A stretch of DNA of 64,000 nucleotides from an uncultured Dokdonia sp. (GTDB lineage Bacteria; Bacteroidota; Bacteroidia; Flavobacteriales; Flavobacteriaceae): positions 62,001 to 126,000 of the forward strand of contig CANNDF010000002.1 in assembly GCA_947503305.1 (NCBI GenBank). Direction: 5' to 3'. Below, one piece after another: positions 10,301 through 17,586 of the stretch; position 1 is the first letter of the stretch, and every line of letters starts with the position of its first letter. The position numbers were made by a program, and so were the translations under genes. The notes below the pieces were generated by a model that was given only the letters and a program-made list of their open reading frames with translations, was not told the DNA's origin and ran no database searches.

Positions 10301-10693
10301 TTACGATTTTTTTCTTTTCTCTAATAGCGTAGGATCTTCCAGTGGGTTATCTCCGCCTTTCAATGATTTATCTATCTCTTCCATATATTCTAAAGAATCG
10401 TCTATATAAAATTGCAGTTCAGGCATACGTCTCAGTTGATGACGTGTAAGCTGCGAGATACGATGTTTGATGGTAGACTTTACTAGATTTACTTCTTCAA
10501 GAATGCTTTTAGCTTGAGCGTTAGGAAAAACACTCATATATACTTTTGCTATAGATAAATCTGTTGGGACTTTTACTTTTGAGACAGATATGATAATCCC
10601 TGACTGACCATTGTCTCGTAAGGCACTTTGTAATACCTGAGCAAGATCTTTCTGTAAAACGCCTGCTACTTTTTTCTGTCTATTTGATTCCAT
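10301..10693 (-). CDS. rbfA: 30S ribosome-binding factor RbfA
   Basis: 130 residues, family-typical. Single KH-like domain protein acting late in 16S rRNA maturation and cold adaptation. It starts MESNRQKKVAGVLQKDLAQVLQ; the helix-kink-helix region is near 60-95 and RRMPELQFYIDDSLEYMEEID is the conserved C-terminal strand/helix. The ATG at 10693 was chosen over 10708 because the -7 box (10698-10705) overlaps the longer form. The first base of transcription may be at or next to the start codon (leaderless). Confidence 0.95.
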   Translation of the reverse strand: MESNRQKKVAGVLQKDLAQVLQSALRDNGQSGIIISVSKVKVPTDLSIAKVYMSVFPNAQAKSILEEVNLVKSTIKHRISQLTRHQLRRMPELQFYIDDSLEYMEEIDKSLKGGDNPLEDPTLLEKRKKS

Positions 10694-10697
10694 GATA

Positions 10698-10705
10698 CAA
10701 AAATA
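10698..10705 (-). promoter_or_regulatory. -7 box of rbfA-permease operon
   Basis: On the minus strand this reads TATTTTTG, an exact TAnnTTTG, only 4 nt before the rbfA ATG. This implies a leaderless or nearly leaderless mRNA. Confidence 0.65.
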
Positions 10706-10761
10706 CATTATTTATAGATTGTAGTACTTTTGTAATACTAATGTTTTCATAGAAGGTATGT

Positions 10762-10775
10762 GCTTTCGCGAAAGC
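10762..10775. repeat. Genome palindrome, copy 2 (intergenic)
   Basis: Perfect GCTTTCGCGAAAGC, 18 nt upstream of the methylmalonyl-CoA epimerase ATG, in the gap between divergent rbfA and mce. Confidence 0.9.
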
Positions 10776-10793
10776 GTAATATAAAATACACCA

Positions 10794-11204
10794 ATGCAAA
10801 AAATTGAACACATAGGAATTGCTGTTAAAGATCTGGAAGTATCCAATGAATTATACGCCAAATTACTTGGAAAATCTCATTATAAAATAGAGGAAGTCCT
10901 ATCAGAGGGAGTCCGTACCTCTTTTTTTGAAGTAGGGCCTAATAAGATAGAATTACTAGAGGCAACTAGGGATGATAGTCCTATTACTACTTTTATAGAA
11001 AAGAAGGGGGAAGGGATTCATCATCTAGCATTTGCAGTAGAAGATATAAAAAGTGAAATGGCTCGTTTAGAAAAGGAAGGATTTGTATTACTCAATAAGA
11101 CCCCTAAGTTAGGTGCTGATAATAAGCTTGTTGCTTTTGTACATCCCAAAACTGCAGGTGGAGTTTTGGTAGAATTATGTCAAGAAAATAAGAATAAGCA
11201 ATAA
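10794..11204 (+). CDS. mce: Methylmalonyl-CoA epimerase
   Basis: 136 residues, a single vicinal-oxygen-chelate (VOC) fold protein. It interconverts (R)- and (S)-methylmalonyl-CoA in propionate/succinyl-CoA metabolism. Recognised from IEHIGIAVKDLEVSNELYAK at the N-terminus, GIHHLAFAVEDI at mid-protein (metal-binding His) and GGVLVELCQ at the end (metal-binding Glu). Monocistronic, followed by tRNA-Met. Confidence 0.93.
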   Translation: MQKIEHIGIAVKDLEVSNELYAKLLGKSHYKIEEVLSEGVRTSFFEVGPNKIELLEATRDDSPITTFIEKKGEGIHHLAFAVEDIKSEMARLEKEGFVLLNKTPKLGADNKLVAFVHPKTAGGVLVELCQENKNKQ

Positions 11205-11209
11205 ATTCT

Positions 11210-11240
11210 TTTGTTGAGTAAGGGAATTGTTATAAATTTG
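11210..11240 (+). promoter_or_regulatory. Promoter of tRNA-Met
   Basis: TTTG at 11210-11213, a 19-nt spacer, then TAAATTTG at 11233-11240. This is a textbook Bacteroidota promoter 11 nt upstream of the mature tRNA. Confidence 0.8.
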
Positions 11241-11251
11241 CACCCGTTTTT

Positions 11252-11325
11252 GGTCCCATAGCTCAGTTGGTTAGAGCATCTGACTCATAATCAGAGGGTC
11301 CTTGGTTCGAGCCCAAGTGGGACCA
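11252..11325 (+). tRNA. tRNA-Met (anticodon CAT)
   Basis: 74-nt cloverleaf: acceptor GGTCCCA/TGGGACC with discriminator A at 11325, D-arm GCTC/GAGC, anticodon stem TCTGA/TCAGA with loop CTCATAA, and T-arm CTTGG/CCAAG. G1-C72 pairs, so it is not initiator tRNA. CAT could also be the lysidine-modified Ile2 tRNA; elongator Met is preferred. CCA is not encoded. Confidence 0.95.
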
Positions 11326-11450
11326 CTTTTTATAAAAAAAAATAAACCCATCATACTTTGTAAATAGCTGAAATTCTAGTTTTTGCAGATATGATGTTTT
11401 TTTATTCCTATTTTTTAATTAATTTTTTTTAAAAAAATAGAGGTGTTTAT

Positions 11451-11490
11451 CGATAAAATGCTTATTATTGCCGATGAAAAGCATATTATT
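11451..11490 (+). repeat. Pair of 19-nt imperfect direct repeats, candidate operator
   Basis: 11451-11469 and 11472-11490 share 16 of 19 bases (CGATNAAANGCNTATTATT). They are spaced 21 nt apart, two helical turns, and lie 50-90 nt upstream of the -7 box of the mini-protein gene. The rest of 11326-11541 is AT-rich with no other feature seen. Confidence 0.4.
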
Positions 11491-11541
11491 AAGATAATAT
11501 TAATAAGTTTAAAGCGTTAGTATTTTAAACAATTTAAGCTT

Positions 11542-11549
11542 TATTTTTG
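11542..11549 (+). promoter_or_regulatory. -7 box of the PID-CTERM-like mini-protein gene
   Basis: TATTTTTG, an exact TAnnTTTG, ending 6 nt before the ATG at 11556. A TTG at 11547 is part of this box, not a start. Confidence 0.65.
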
Positions 11550-11555
11550 CAGTAT

Positions 11556-11795
11556 ATGAGCCCCAAACTCAGAAACTTATATGTTACTATGGCCCTTCTT
11601 TTTACTGGGCTTTCTGTGTATGGTCAAGAGATCATAGATGGTGGTGGTACACCTCCGCCTCCGCCTCCGCCTGCAGGGCCTCCATTACCAGGTTTAGTAG
11701 TTCCTATAGATGAGAATATTATTGTGCTTGTACTATCAGGATTTGTAATAGGGGTTTATTACTATATAAAAAATAGGGTTAAGCATACATCATAA
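11556..11795 (+). CDS. Small secreted protein with PID-CTERM-like sorting tail
   Basis: 79 residues. N-terminal signal sequence (LYVTMALLFTGLSVYGQE), then a glycine/proline spacer (GGGTPPPPPPPAGPPLPG), then VPIDEN, a hydrophobic helix (IIVLVLSGFVIGVYYYI) and a short basic tail (KNRVKHTS). The tripartite end of short motif, membrane helix and basic residues is the architecture of exosortase-type sorting signals, and PID followed by the helix matches the Bacteroidota PID-CTERM type. The mature protein is little more than a linker, as in other members of this group. No exosortase is encoded in the window. Function unknown. Confidence 0.7.
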   Translation: MSPKLRNLYVTMALLFTGLSVYGQEIIDGGGTPPPPPPPAGPPLPGLVVPIDENIIVLVLSGFVIGVYYYIKNRVKHTS

Positions 11796-11798
11796 ATA

Positions 11799-12386
11799 TC
11801 AATATACTTCGGTAAGACGCTTTACATATTTTCCTATAACATCAAATTCGAGATTTACTATAGTTCCCTTTTTGATATACTTAAATACAGTGTGATCATA
11901 TGTATAAGGGATAATAGCTACGCTAAACTTATTCTGATTTGAGTTGACTACTGTAAGACTCACTCCGTTTACAGTGATTGATCCTTTTTCAATTGTGATA
12001 TTTGACAATGCTTTATCGTAAGAAAAATCGTACAAACAACTGCCATTTTCTTCTTTTACGGCTTCACATATACCCGTCTGGTCAACATGCCCTTGGACAA
12101 TATGTCCGTCTAAACGGGTGCCAAGTACCATGGCCCTTTCTAAATTAATAATATCACCTACTTCGAGAGAACCTAAATTGGTTTTTTCTAATGTCTCATT
12201 AATAGCTGTGACTGTATATAAATCACTTTCTATAGCTACTACTGTGAGGCAGACGCCATTATGAGAAACACTCTGGTCTATTTTAAGTTCATGTGTTATC
12301 TGACTTTGTATGGTGAAATGTACATTATCTTGCTCTTTTTCTATATTGATAATCTTTCCTAAATCTTCAATAATTCCTGTAAACAT
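11799..12386 (-). CDS. ribE: Riboflavin synthase, alpha chain
   Basis: 195 residues containing two lumazine-binding half-barrels. The first starts MFTGIIEDLGKI and holds VSHNGVCLTV; the second starts near residue 98 with GTRLDGHIVQGHVDQTG and holds GSITVNGVSLTV. It dismutates two 6,7-dimethyl-8-ribityllumazine molecules to riboflavin. The N-terminal MFTGI is diagnostic and fixes the start. It is divergent from pdxA, linking riboflavin and vitamin B6 synthesis in one 61-nt intergenic region. Confidence 0.96.
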   Translation of the reverse strand: MFTGIIEDLGKIINIEKEQDNVHFTIQSQITHELKIDQSVSHNGVCLTVVAIESDLYTVTAINETLEKTNLGSLEVGDIINLERAMVLGTRLDGHIVQGHVDQTGICEAVKEENGSCLYDFSYDKALSNITIEKGSITVNGVSLTVVNSNQNKFSVAIIPYTYDHTVFKYIKKGTIVNLEFDVIGKYVKRLTEVY

Positions 12387-12404
12387 GAATGACTATAATT
12401 TGGT

Positions 12405-12412
12405 TACTTTTG
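12405..12412 (+). promoter_or_regulatory. -7 box of pdxA
   Basis: TACTTTTG, an exact TAnnTTTG, 35 nt before the ATG at 12448. Confidence 0.5.
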
Positions 12413-12447
12413 TGCTGTAAAAATACAAAACCATAGTAAGGTATATA

Positions 12448-13509
12448 ATGAAGAGAGATCAAAAAATAAAAGTCGGAATATCTATAGGTGATATTAATGG
12501 AATAGGCGTAGAAATTATTCTCAAGACTTTTGAGGATCCTATGATGTTGGATTTTTGTACCCCCATTCTTTTTGGTTCTGTTAAGGTATTGTCTTTTGTA
12601 AAAAAAGGACTTGGAAGTCAAGTAGCATTACATGGTATAGATACTCTTGAAAAAGTGATAGATCATAAAGTAAATGTATATAATGTTTGGAAAGAACCTG
12701 TTAAAATAGAATTTGGTGAGGCTACAAAGGAATCTGGAGCATATGCATTGAAGTCTTTTACTGCCGCAGTAAAAGCCCTTAAAAATAATGCTATAGATGT
12801 TTTAGTTACTGCGCCCATTAACAAAACAAATATTCAATCAGATACCTTTACATTTCCAGGCCATACGGATTATTTAGCTCAAGAACTAGAAGGGGATGCG
12901 ATGATGCTTATGATTACAGATACACTTAAGGTAGGCTTATTGACAGATCATGTTGCAGTAAAAGATGTAGCGTCTCATATAACACCAGAATTAATTACAA
13001 AGAAAGTAGAAACACTGTATAAAACCCTGCAAAGTGATTTTGGAATTACTAAGCCTAAAATAGCTTTACTAGGGATTAACCCTCATGTAGGTGATCACGG
13101 AGTTATAGGAGTTGAAGATGATGTAGTTATGATTCCTACATTAGAAAAAATAAGAGAAACAGGAAAGATTATATACGGTCCTTATGCGGCCGATAGTTTT
13201 TTTGGTTCTGGTAACTATAAAAATTTTGATGCCATACTAGCAGCTTATCACGATCAAGGACTTATTCCTTTTAAAACACTTTCTTTTGGGAAAGGGGTTA
13301 ATTATACAGCTGGGTTAGATCATATACGAACCTCTCCAGATCATGGGACAGCATATGAGATTGCAGGGAAGAATACTGCAGATCCAAATTCTTTCAGAGA
13401 GGCTGTATTTGCAGCTATAGATATTTATAAAAAAAGGAATGGATATAAGGTTTTGACAGAGAATGTATTGAAAATTTCTCCAAGAAAATCGGGAGGGAGA
13501 GGTAGATAA
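12448..13509 (+). CDS. pdxA: 4-hydroxythreonine-4-phosphate dehydrogenase
   Basis: 353 residues. NAD-dependent metalloenzyme of the DXP-dependent pyridoxal 5'-phosphate pathway. Key segments: VGISIGDINGIGVEI, VTAPINKTNIQ, FPGHTDYLAQEL and DHVAVKDVASHI (metal/substrate His), GINPHVGDHGVIG, and AAYHDQGLIPFK with the conserved HDQGL. The C-terminal tail KISPRKSGGRGR is a basic extension. Confidence 0.96.
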   Translation: MKRDQKIKVGISIGDINGIGVEIILKTFEDPMMLDFCTPILFGSVKVLSFVKKGLGSQVALHGIDTLEKVIDHKVNVYNVWKEPVKIEFGEATKESGAYALKSFTAAVKALKNNAIDVLVTAPINKTNIQSDTFTFPGHTDYLAQELEGDAMMLMITDTLKVGLLTDHVAVKDVASHITPELITKKVETLYKTLQSDFGITKPKIALLGINPHVGDHGVIGVEDDVVMIPTLEKIRETGKIIYGPYAADSFFGSGNYKNFDAILAAYHDQGLIPFKTLSFGKGVNYTAGLDHIRTSPDHGTAYEIAGKNTADPNSFREAVFAAIDIYKKRNGYKVLTENVLKISPRKSGGRGR

Positions 13510-13599
13510 CTCATCAAGAGATATAATATATATTTATACATTTTTTAGCACTCCTTCATAAAAAGGATTTTAACTAATAAATAAAATAGTTATGTGCGT

Positions 13600-13628
13600 T
13601 TTGAAATACATATTTTTATGTATCTTTG
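13600..13628 (+). promoter_or_regulatory. Promoter of the DUF177-rpmF operon
   Basis: TTTG at 13600-13603, 17-nt spacer, TATCTTTG at 13621-13628. This rules out an upstream in-frame start at 13594 and supports the ATG at 13651. Confidence 0.7.
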
Positions 13629-13650
13629 CACGCTCCTAACGGATGATGTA

Positions 13651-14196
13651 ATGAAAGATTTGAAACTATTTACCATACAGTATGTAGGTTTAAAAGAAGG
13701 GGAACATAATTTTGAGTATCACATAGATCGATCGTTCTTTGATTATTTTGAATTTGATGACTTTAATAATGTAGACTTACATGTAAGCCTAGATTTTGTC
13801 AAAAAGACAACCCTTATGCAGTTGCATTTTAAGGTTAGTGGTGTCGTAAATGTAGATTGTGACTTAACTAATGAACCTTATGATGAGCCTATAAGTGGTG
13901 CTTTTGAAATTGTAGTAAAATTTGGTCATGAATATAATGATGAAAATGAAGAAATTCTAATTTTACCTTACGGTGAATACGAGTTAAACGTTTCTCAATA
14001 TATATATGAGTTAATTATATTATCGGTTCCTAATAAAAGAGTTCACCCTGGAGTGAAAGATGGAACGTTAAAGTCAGAAATTCTAGATAAGCTTGAGGAA
14101 TTAAGCTTAAAAGATACAGATGAAGAAGAGAAAGATGATCAATCAAAAACAGATCCCCGATGGGATTCATTAAAAAAACTATTAACAGATAAATAA
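13651..14196 (+). CDS. DUF177 / YceD family protein
   Basis: 181 residues starting MKDLKLFTIQYVGLKEGEHNF. YceD-family proteins are almost always encoded directly upstream of rpmF, as here (9-nt gap), and are linked to 23S rRNA accumulation or ribosome assembly. Seen: VSGVVNVDCDLTNEPYDEPI near 75-95 and PYGEYELNVSQYIYELIILS near 115-135, which is the conserved core. The Lys/Asp/Glu-rich tail (DTDEEEKDDQSKTDPRW) is typical. The second cysteine of bacterial relatives is missing. Confidence 0.85.
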   Translation: MKDLKLFTIQYVGLKEGEHNFEYHIDRSFFDYFEFDDFNNVDLHVSLDFVKKTTLMQLHFKVSGVVNVDCDLTNEPYDEPISGAFEIVVKFGHEYNDENEEILILPYGEYELNVSQYIYELIILSVPNKRVHPGVKDGTLKSEILDKLEELSLKDTDEEEKDDQSKTDPRWDSLKKLLTDK

Positions 14197-14205
14197 GAGT
14201 ACGTA

Positions 14206-14406
14206 ATGGCACATCCTAAAAGAAAAATCTCAAAAACAAGAAGAGATAAAAGAAGAACGCATTACAAAGCTGCAATACCACAAATAGCTGTAGATCCTAC
14301 TACTGGAGAAGCTCATTTATACCATAGAGCACACTGGCATGAAGGAAAGTTATATTACAGAGGTCAGGTAGTTATTGATAAAACCGGAGATGAAGTAGAG
14401 GCTTAA
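14206..14406 (+). CDS. rpmF: 50S ribosomal protein L32
   Basis: 66 residues beginning [20 protein letters not shown], the invariant L32 N-terminus. The zinc-ribbon cysteines are absent, so this is the zinc-independent (C-minus) paralogue type. Second gene of the DUF177 operon, followed by a strong terminator. Confidence 0.97.
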   Translation: MAHPKRKISKTRRDKRRTHYKAAIPQIAVDPTTGEAHLYHRAHWHEGKLYYRGQVVIDKTGDEVEA

Positions 14407-14435
14407 AGAAGTGACTACATTCATATAGTATATAG

Positions 14436-14461
14436 ACTCTCACAATGTGAGAGTTTTTTTT
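14436..14461 (+). terminator. Rho-independent terminator after rpmF
   Basis: Perfect 8-bp stem ACTCTCAC/GTGAGAGT with an AAT loop and a run of T from 14454. Confidence 0.85.
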
Positions 14462-14578
14462 ATGAATGTTTTTTTAGAAAAAAAGTTAATTTTTAATTCA
14501 TTTTGAACAAAAATTAGTACTTTTCCCTCCATTTTACGTTATTTTTCAGATAAAACGAATATAACCTAACTGAAGCAA

Positions 14579-15574
14579 ATGAATAAAATCTCAGCGGCAA
14601 TTACAGCTGTAGGGGCATATGTTCCAGAATACGTACTCACCAATAAGATATTGGAGACTATGGTTGACACTAATGATGAGTGGATAACCTCACGCACAGG
14701 AATTAAAGAAAGACGCATTTTAAAAGATGAAGGTAAGGGTACTTCTTACCTTGCTATTCAAGCCGCAAAAGATTTAATGAGCAAGAAAAACCTTGACCCG
14801 TTAGAGATTGATATGGTTATTGTAGCAACGGCGACACCTGATATGCCAGTAGCATCTACTGCTGTATATACAGCATCTCAGATAGGCGCTACAAATGCAT
14901 TTGCATATGATCTTACAGCGGCATGTTCAAGTTTCTTATATGGGATGTCTACTGCATCAAGTTATATAGAATCGGGACGTTATAAAAAAGTCCTACTTAT
15001 TGGGGCCGATAAGATGTCCTCTATTATAGATTACACAGACAGGGCCACCTGCATTATCTTTGGAGATGGTGCAGGTGCTGTTCTTTTTGAGCCTAATGAA
15101 GAAGGGTATGGCTTGCAGGACGAGCTTTTGAGATCTGACGGTATAGGCCGTGAATTTTTAAAGATAGATGCTGGAGGTTCTATCCTTCCGCCTTCACATG
15201 AAACAGTAGATAATAAGCAGCATTACGTCTTTCAAGATGGAAGAACAGTATTTAAGTTTGCAGTTTCAAATATGGCAGATGTAAGTGAGAAAATTATGAA
15301 CAGAAACCACCTTACAGGGGATGATGTCGATTTTCTTATAGCACACCAAGCAAACAAACGAATAATAGACGCTACTGCAAAACGCATGGAATTAGATGAA
15401 GACAAGGTGCTCATCAATATTCATCGTTATGGCAATACGACATCAGCAACATTACCACTGTTGATGAGCGATTATGAAAACCAACTTAAAAAAGGAGACA
15501 ACATTGTTTTTGCCGCTTTTGGTGGTGGATTCACATGGGGTTCTATATACCTAACCTGGGCCTACGACTCCTAA
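14579..15574 (+). CDS. fabH: Beta-ketoacyl-ACP synthase III
   Basis: 331 residues. Starts fatty-acid synthesis by condensing an acyl-CoA primer with malonyl-ACP. The catalytic triad is visible: Cys in TAACSSF (about residue 115), His in AHQANKR (about 258) and Asn in YGNTTSA (about 288); GGGFTWG is at the C-terminus. A near-consensus promoter (TTTTG near 14503, TACTTTTC near 14517) precedes it. First gene of fabH-accB-accC, which supplies both the primer step and malonyl-CoA. Confidence 0.96.
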   Translation: MNKISAAITAVGAYVPEYVLTNKILETMVDTNDEWITSRTGIKERRILKDEGKGTSYLAIQAAKDLMSKKNLDPLEIDMVIVATATPDMPVASTAVYTASQIGATNAFAYDLTAACSSFLYGMSTASSYIESGRYKKVLLIGADKMSSIIDYTDRATCIIFGDGAGAVLFEPNEEGYGLQDELLRSDGIGREFLKIDAGGSILPPSHETVDNKQHYVFQDGRTVFKFAVSNMADVSEKIMNRNHLTGDDVDFLIAHQANKRIIDATAKRMELDEDKVLINIHRYGNTTSATLPLLMSDYENQLKKGDNIVFAAFGGGFTWGSIYLTWAYDS

Positions 15575-15605
15575 AACCTAAACTAAACAGACTAACAAAC
15601 AAATT

Positions 15606-16097
15606 ATGGATTTAAAAGAAATTCAAAACCTCATCAGATTTGTTGCAAAATCAGGAGCTAGTGAAGTAAAGTTAGAGATGGATGATGTAAAAATCACTAT
15701 TAAAACTGGGGCAGATGATGAAAAAGGAGCTACGACAATCCTACAACAAATGCCAGCAATAGCACCTGCACAATCTGCACCTGTTGCTGCACCTACTCCA
15801 GCAGCAGAGCCAGTAGCACCTGCACAATCTGCACCTGCTGAGAGCGATGATTCTAAATACATTACGATTAAATCTCCTATCATAGGAACATTCTATCGTA
15901 AACCATCACCAGACAAACCTACATTTGTAGAAGTAGGAAATTCAATATCTGAAGGTGATGTACTTTGTGTTATTGAAGCGATGAAGCTTTTTAATGAAAT
16001 AGAAAGTGAAGTATCTGGTAAAATAGTCAAAGTATTGGTAGATGATTCATCTCCTGTTGAATTTGATCAACCATTATTCTTAGTAGATCCTTCATAA
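15606..16097 (+). CDS. accB: Biotin carboxyl carrier protein of acetyl-CoA carboxylase
   Basis: 163 residues. N-terminal dimerisation part ([17 protein letters not shown]), an Ala/Pro-rich swinging linker at about 55-85 ([17 protein letters not shown]), then the biotinyl domain with the biotin-accepting Lys in [13 protein letters not shown] near residue 128. It carries CO2 between AccC and the carboxyltransferase during malonyl-CoA synthesis. The linker contains a 21-nt in-frame duplication encoding APAQSAP twice. Confidence 0.96.
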   Translation: MDLKEIQNLIRFVAKSGASEVKLEMDDVKITIKTGADDEKGATTILQQMPAIAPAQSAPVAAPTPAAEPVAPAQSAPAESDDSKYITIKSPIIGTFYRKPSPDKPTFVEVGNSISEGDVLCVIEAMKLFNEIESEVSGKIVKVLVDDSSPVEFDQPLFLVDPS

Positions 16098-16135
16098 GCC
16101 CTTGCGGGTATTTTAATGTAGTTGAGTAGGAGACC

Positions 16136-16149
16136 GCTTTCGCGAAAGC
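16136..16149. repeat. Genome palindrome, copy 3 (between accB and accC)
   Basis: Perfect GCTTTCGCGAAAGC in the 86-nt accB-accC gap. No T-run follows, so it is not a normal terminator. Confidence 0.9.
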
Positions 16150-16183
16150 AAAACCCTCACAATTCACAATAAATTGAACACCT

Positions 16184-17530
16184 ATGTTTAAGAAAGTACT
16201 TATTGCAAATAGAGGCGAGATCGCTTTACGTGTTATACGAACATGTAAGGAGATGGGAATAAAAACAGTAGCTGTGTACTCAACAGCAGATCAAGAAAGT
16301 CTTCATGTTAAATTTGCAGATGAAGCCGTATGTATAGGACCACCTCCTAGTAACGAATCTTATTTGAAGATGTCTAATATTATTGCTGCTGCAGAGATTA
16401 CTAATGCAGATGCTATTCATCCAGGGTATGGTTTCTTATCTGAAAATGCAAAATTTTCTAAAATTTGCGAGGAACATGATATTAAATTTATTGGAGCCAG
16501 TGCAGACATGATTAGTAAAATGGGAGACAAAGCAACTGCCAAAGCTACTATGAATGCTGCTGGTGTACCTTGTGTACCTGGATCTGATGGAATCATTGGT
16601 GATTTTGAAGAATGTCAAAAACTAGCATTGGAAGTAGGATATCCAGTAATGCTTAAAGCTACCGCTGGTGGTGGTGGTAAAGGAATGCGTGCTGTCTGGA
16701 AAGAAGAAGATCTTTTAAAAGCGTGGGAATCTGCACGTCAAGAATCTAAAGCTGCTTTTGGGAATGATGGAATGTATATGGAAAAGCTTATAGAAGAGCC
16801 TCGCCATATTGAAATTCAAGTAGTAGGTGATAGTAAAGGAAAAGCATGTCATTTATCTGAAAGAGATTGCTCAGTACAACGTCGTCATCAGAAACTTACC
16901 GAAGAGACGCCATCTCCATTTATGACAGATAAACTTCGTGAAGATATGGGTGCGGCAGCAGTACGTGCAGCAGAGTTTATAAAGTATGAAGGGGCTGGGA
17001 CTGTAGAATTTTTGGTAGACAAACATCGTAACTTCTACTTTATGGAAATGAATACACGTATTCAAGTAGAACATCCTATCACAGAGCAAGTAGTGGATTA
17101 TGATTTAATACGTGAGCAAATTTTTGCAGCAGCAGGTGTCCCAATTTCTGGTAAAAACTATTTTCCACAATTACATGCGATAGAATGTCGTATAAATGCA
17201 GAAGATCCATTTAATGATTTTAGACCTTCTCCAGGACGCATTACAAACTTACATGCGCCAGGAGGGCATGGAATACGTATTGACACCCATGTGTATAGTG
17301 GATATATGATTCCGCCTAATTATGATTCTATGATTGCTAAGCTGATCACTACAGCACAAACACGAGAGGAAGCTATCAATAAAATGAAACGTGCTCTTGA
17401 TGAGTTTGTTATAGAAGGTATTAAAACGACAATTCCTTTCCATAGACAATTAATGGACCATCCTGATTATATTGCAGGAAACTATACTACGAAGTTCATG
17501 GAAGACTTTGAGATGCAACCTATTGATTAG
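16184..17530 (+). CDS. accC: Biotin carboxylase subunit of acetyl-CoA carboxylase
   Basis: 448 residues. ATP-grasp enzyme that carboxylates biotin on AccB. Seen: [21 protein letters not shown] (N-terminal Rossmann-like domain), [11 protein letters not shown] (glycine-rich ATP loop, about 160-170), [26 protein letters not shown] (catalytic Glu/Asn/Arg, about 285-300) and ECRINAEDP. It follows accB and ends at a strong bidirectional terminator. Confidence 0.97.
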   Translation: MFKKVLIANRGEIALRVIRTCKEMGIKTVAVYSTADQESLHVKFADEAVCIGPPPSNESYLKMSNIIAAAEITNADAIHPGYGFLSENAKFSKICEEHDIKFIGASADMISKMGDKATAKATMNAAGVPCVPGSDGIIGDFEECQKLALEVGYPVMLKATAGGGGKGMRAVWKEEDLLKAWESARQESKAAFGNDGMYMEKLIEEPRHIEIQVVGDSKGKACHLSERDCSVQRRHQKLTEETPSPFMTDKLREDMGAAAVRAAEFIKYEGAGTVEFLVDKHRNFYFMEMNTRIQVEHPITEQVVDYDLIREQIFAAAGVPISGKNYFPQLHAIECRINAEDPFNDFRPSPGRITNLHAPGGHGIRIDTHVYSGYMIPPNYDSMIAKLITTAQTREEAINKMKRALDEFVIEGIKTTIPFHRQLMDHPDYIAGNYTTKFMEDFEMQPID

Positions 17531-17540
17531 AAAATATAAA

Positions 17541-17570
17541 AAAACCGATCATTTAGATCGGTTTTTTTTT
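17541..17570 (+). terminator. Terminator after accC (bidirectional)
   Basis: Stem AAAACCGATC/GATCGGTTTT with loop ATTTA and T-run to 17570. A-runs on the left arm make it usable by the convergent serine-hydrolase gene as well. Confidence 0.85.
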
Positions 17571-17586
17571 GGACTAGATGATCGGT

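Noticed and set aside
11799-12621. Additional minus-strand frame overlapping ribE/pdxA starts
   Set aside because: It runs through both the ribE/pdxA intergenic region and pdxA codons; low complexity with no family resemblance.
15606-15900. Ala/Pro repeat in accB as a satellite or foreign repeat
   Set aside because: It is the normal flexible linker of biotin carboxyl carrier proteins; only a short in-frame duplication is present.
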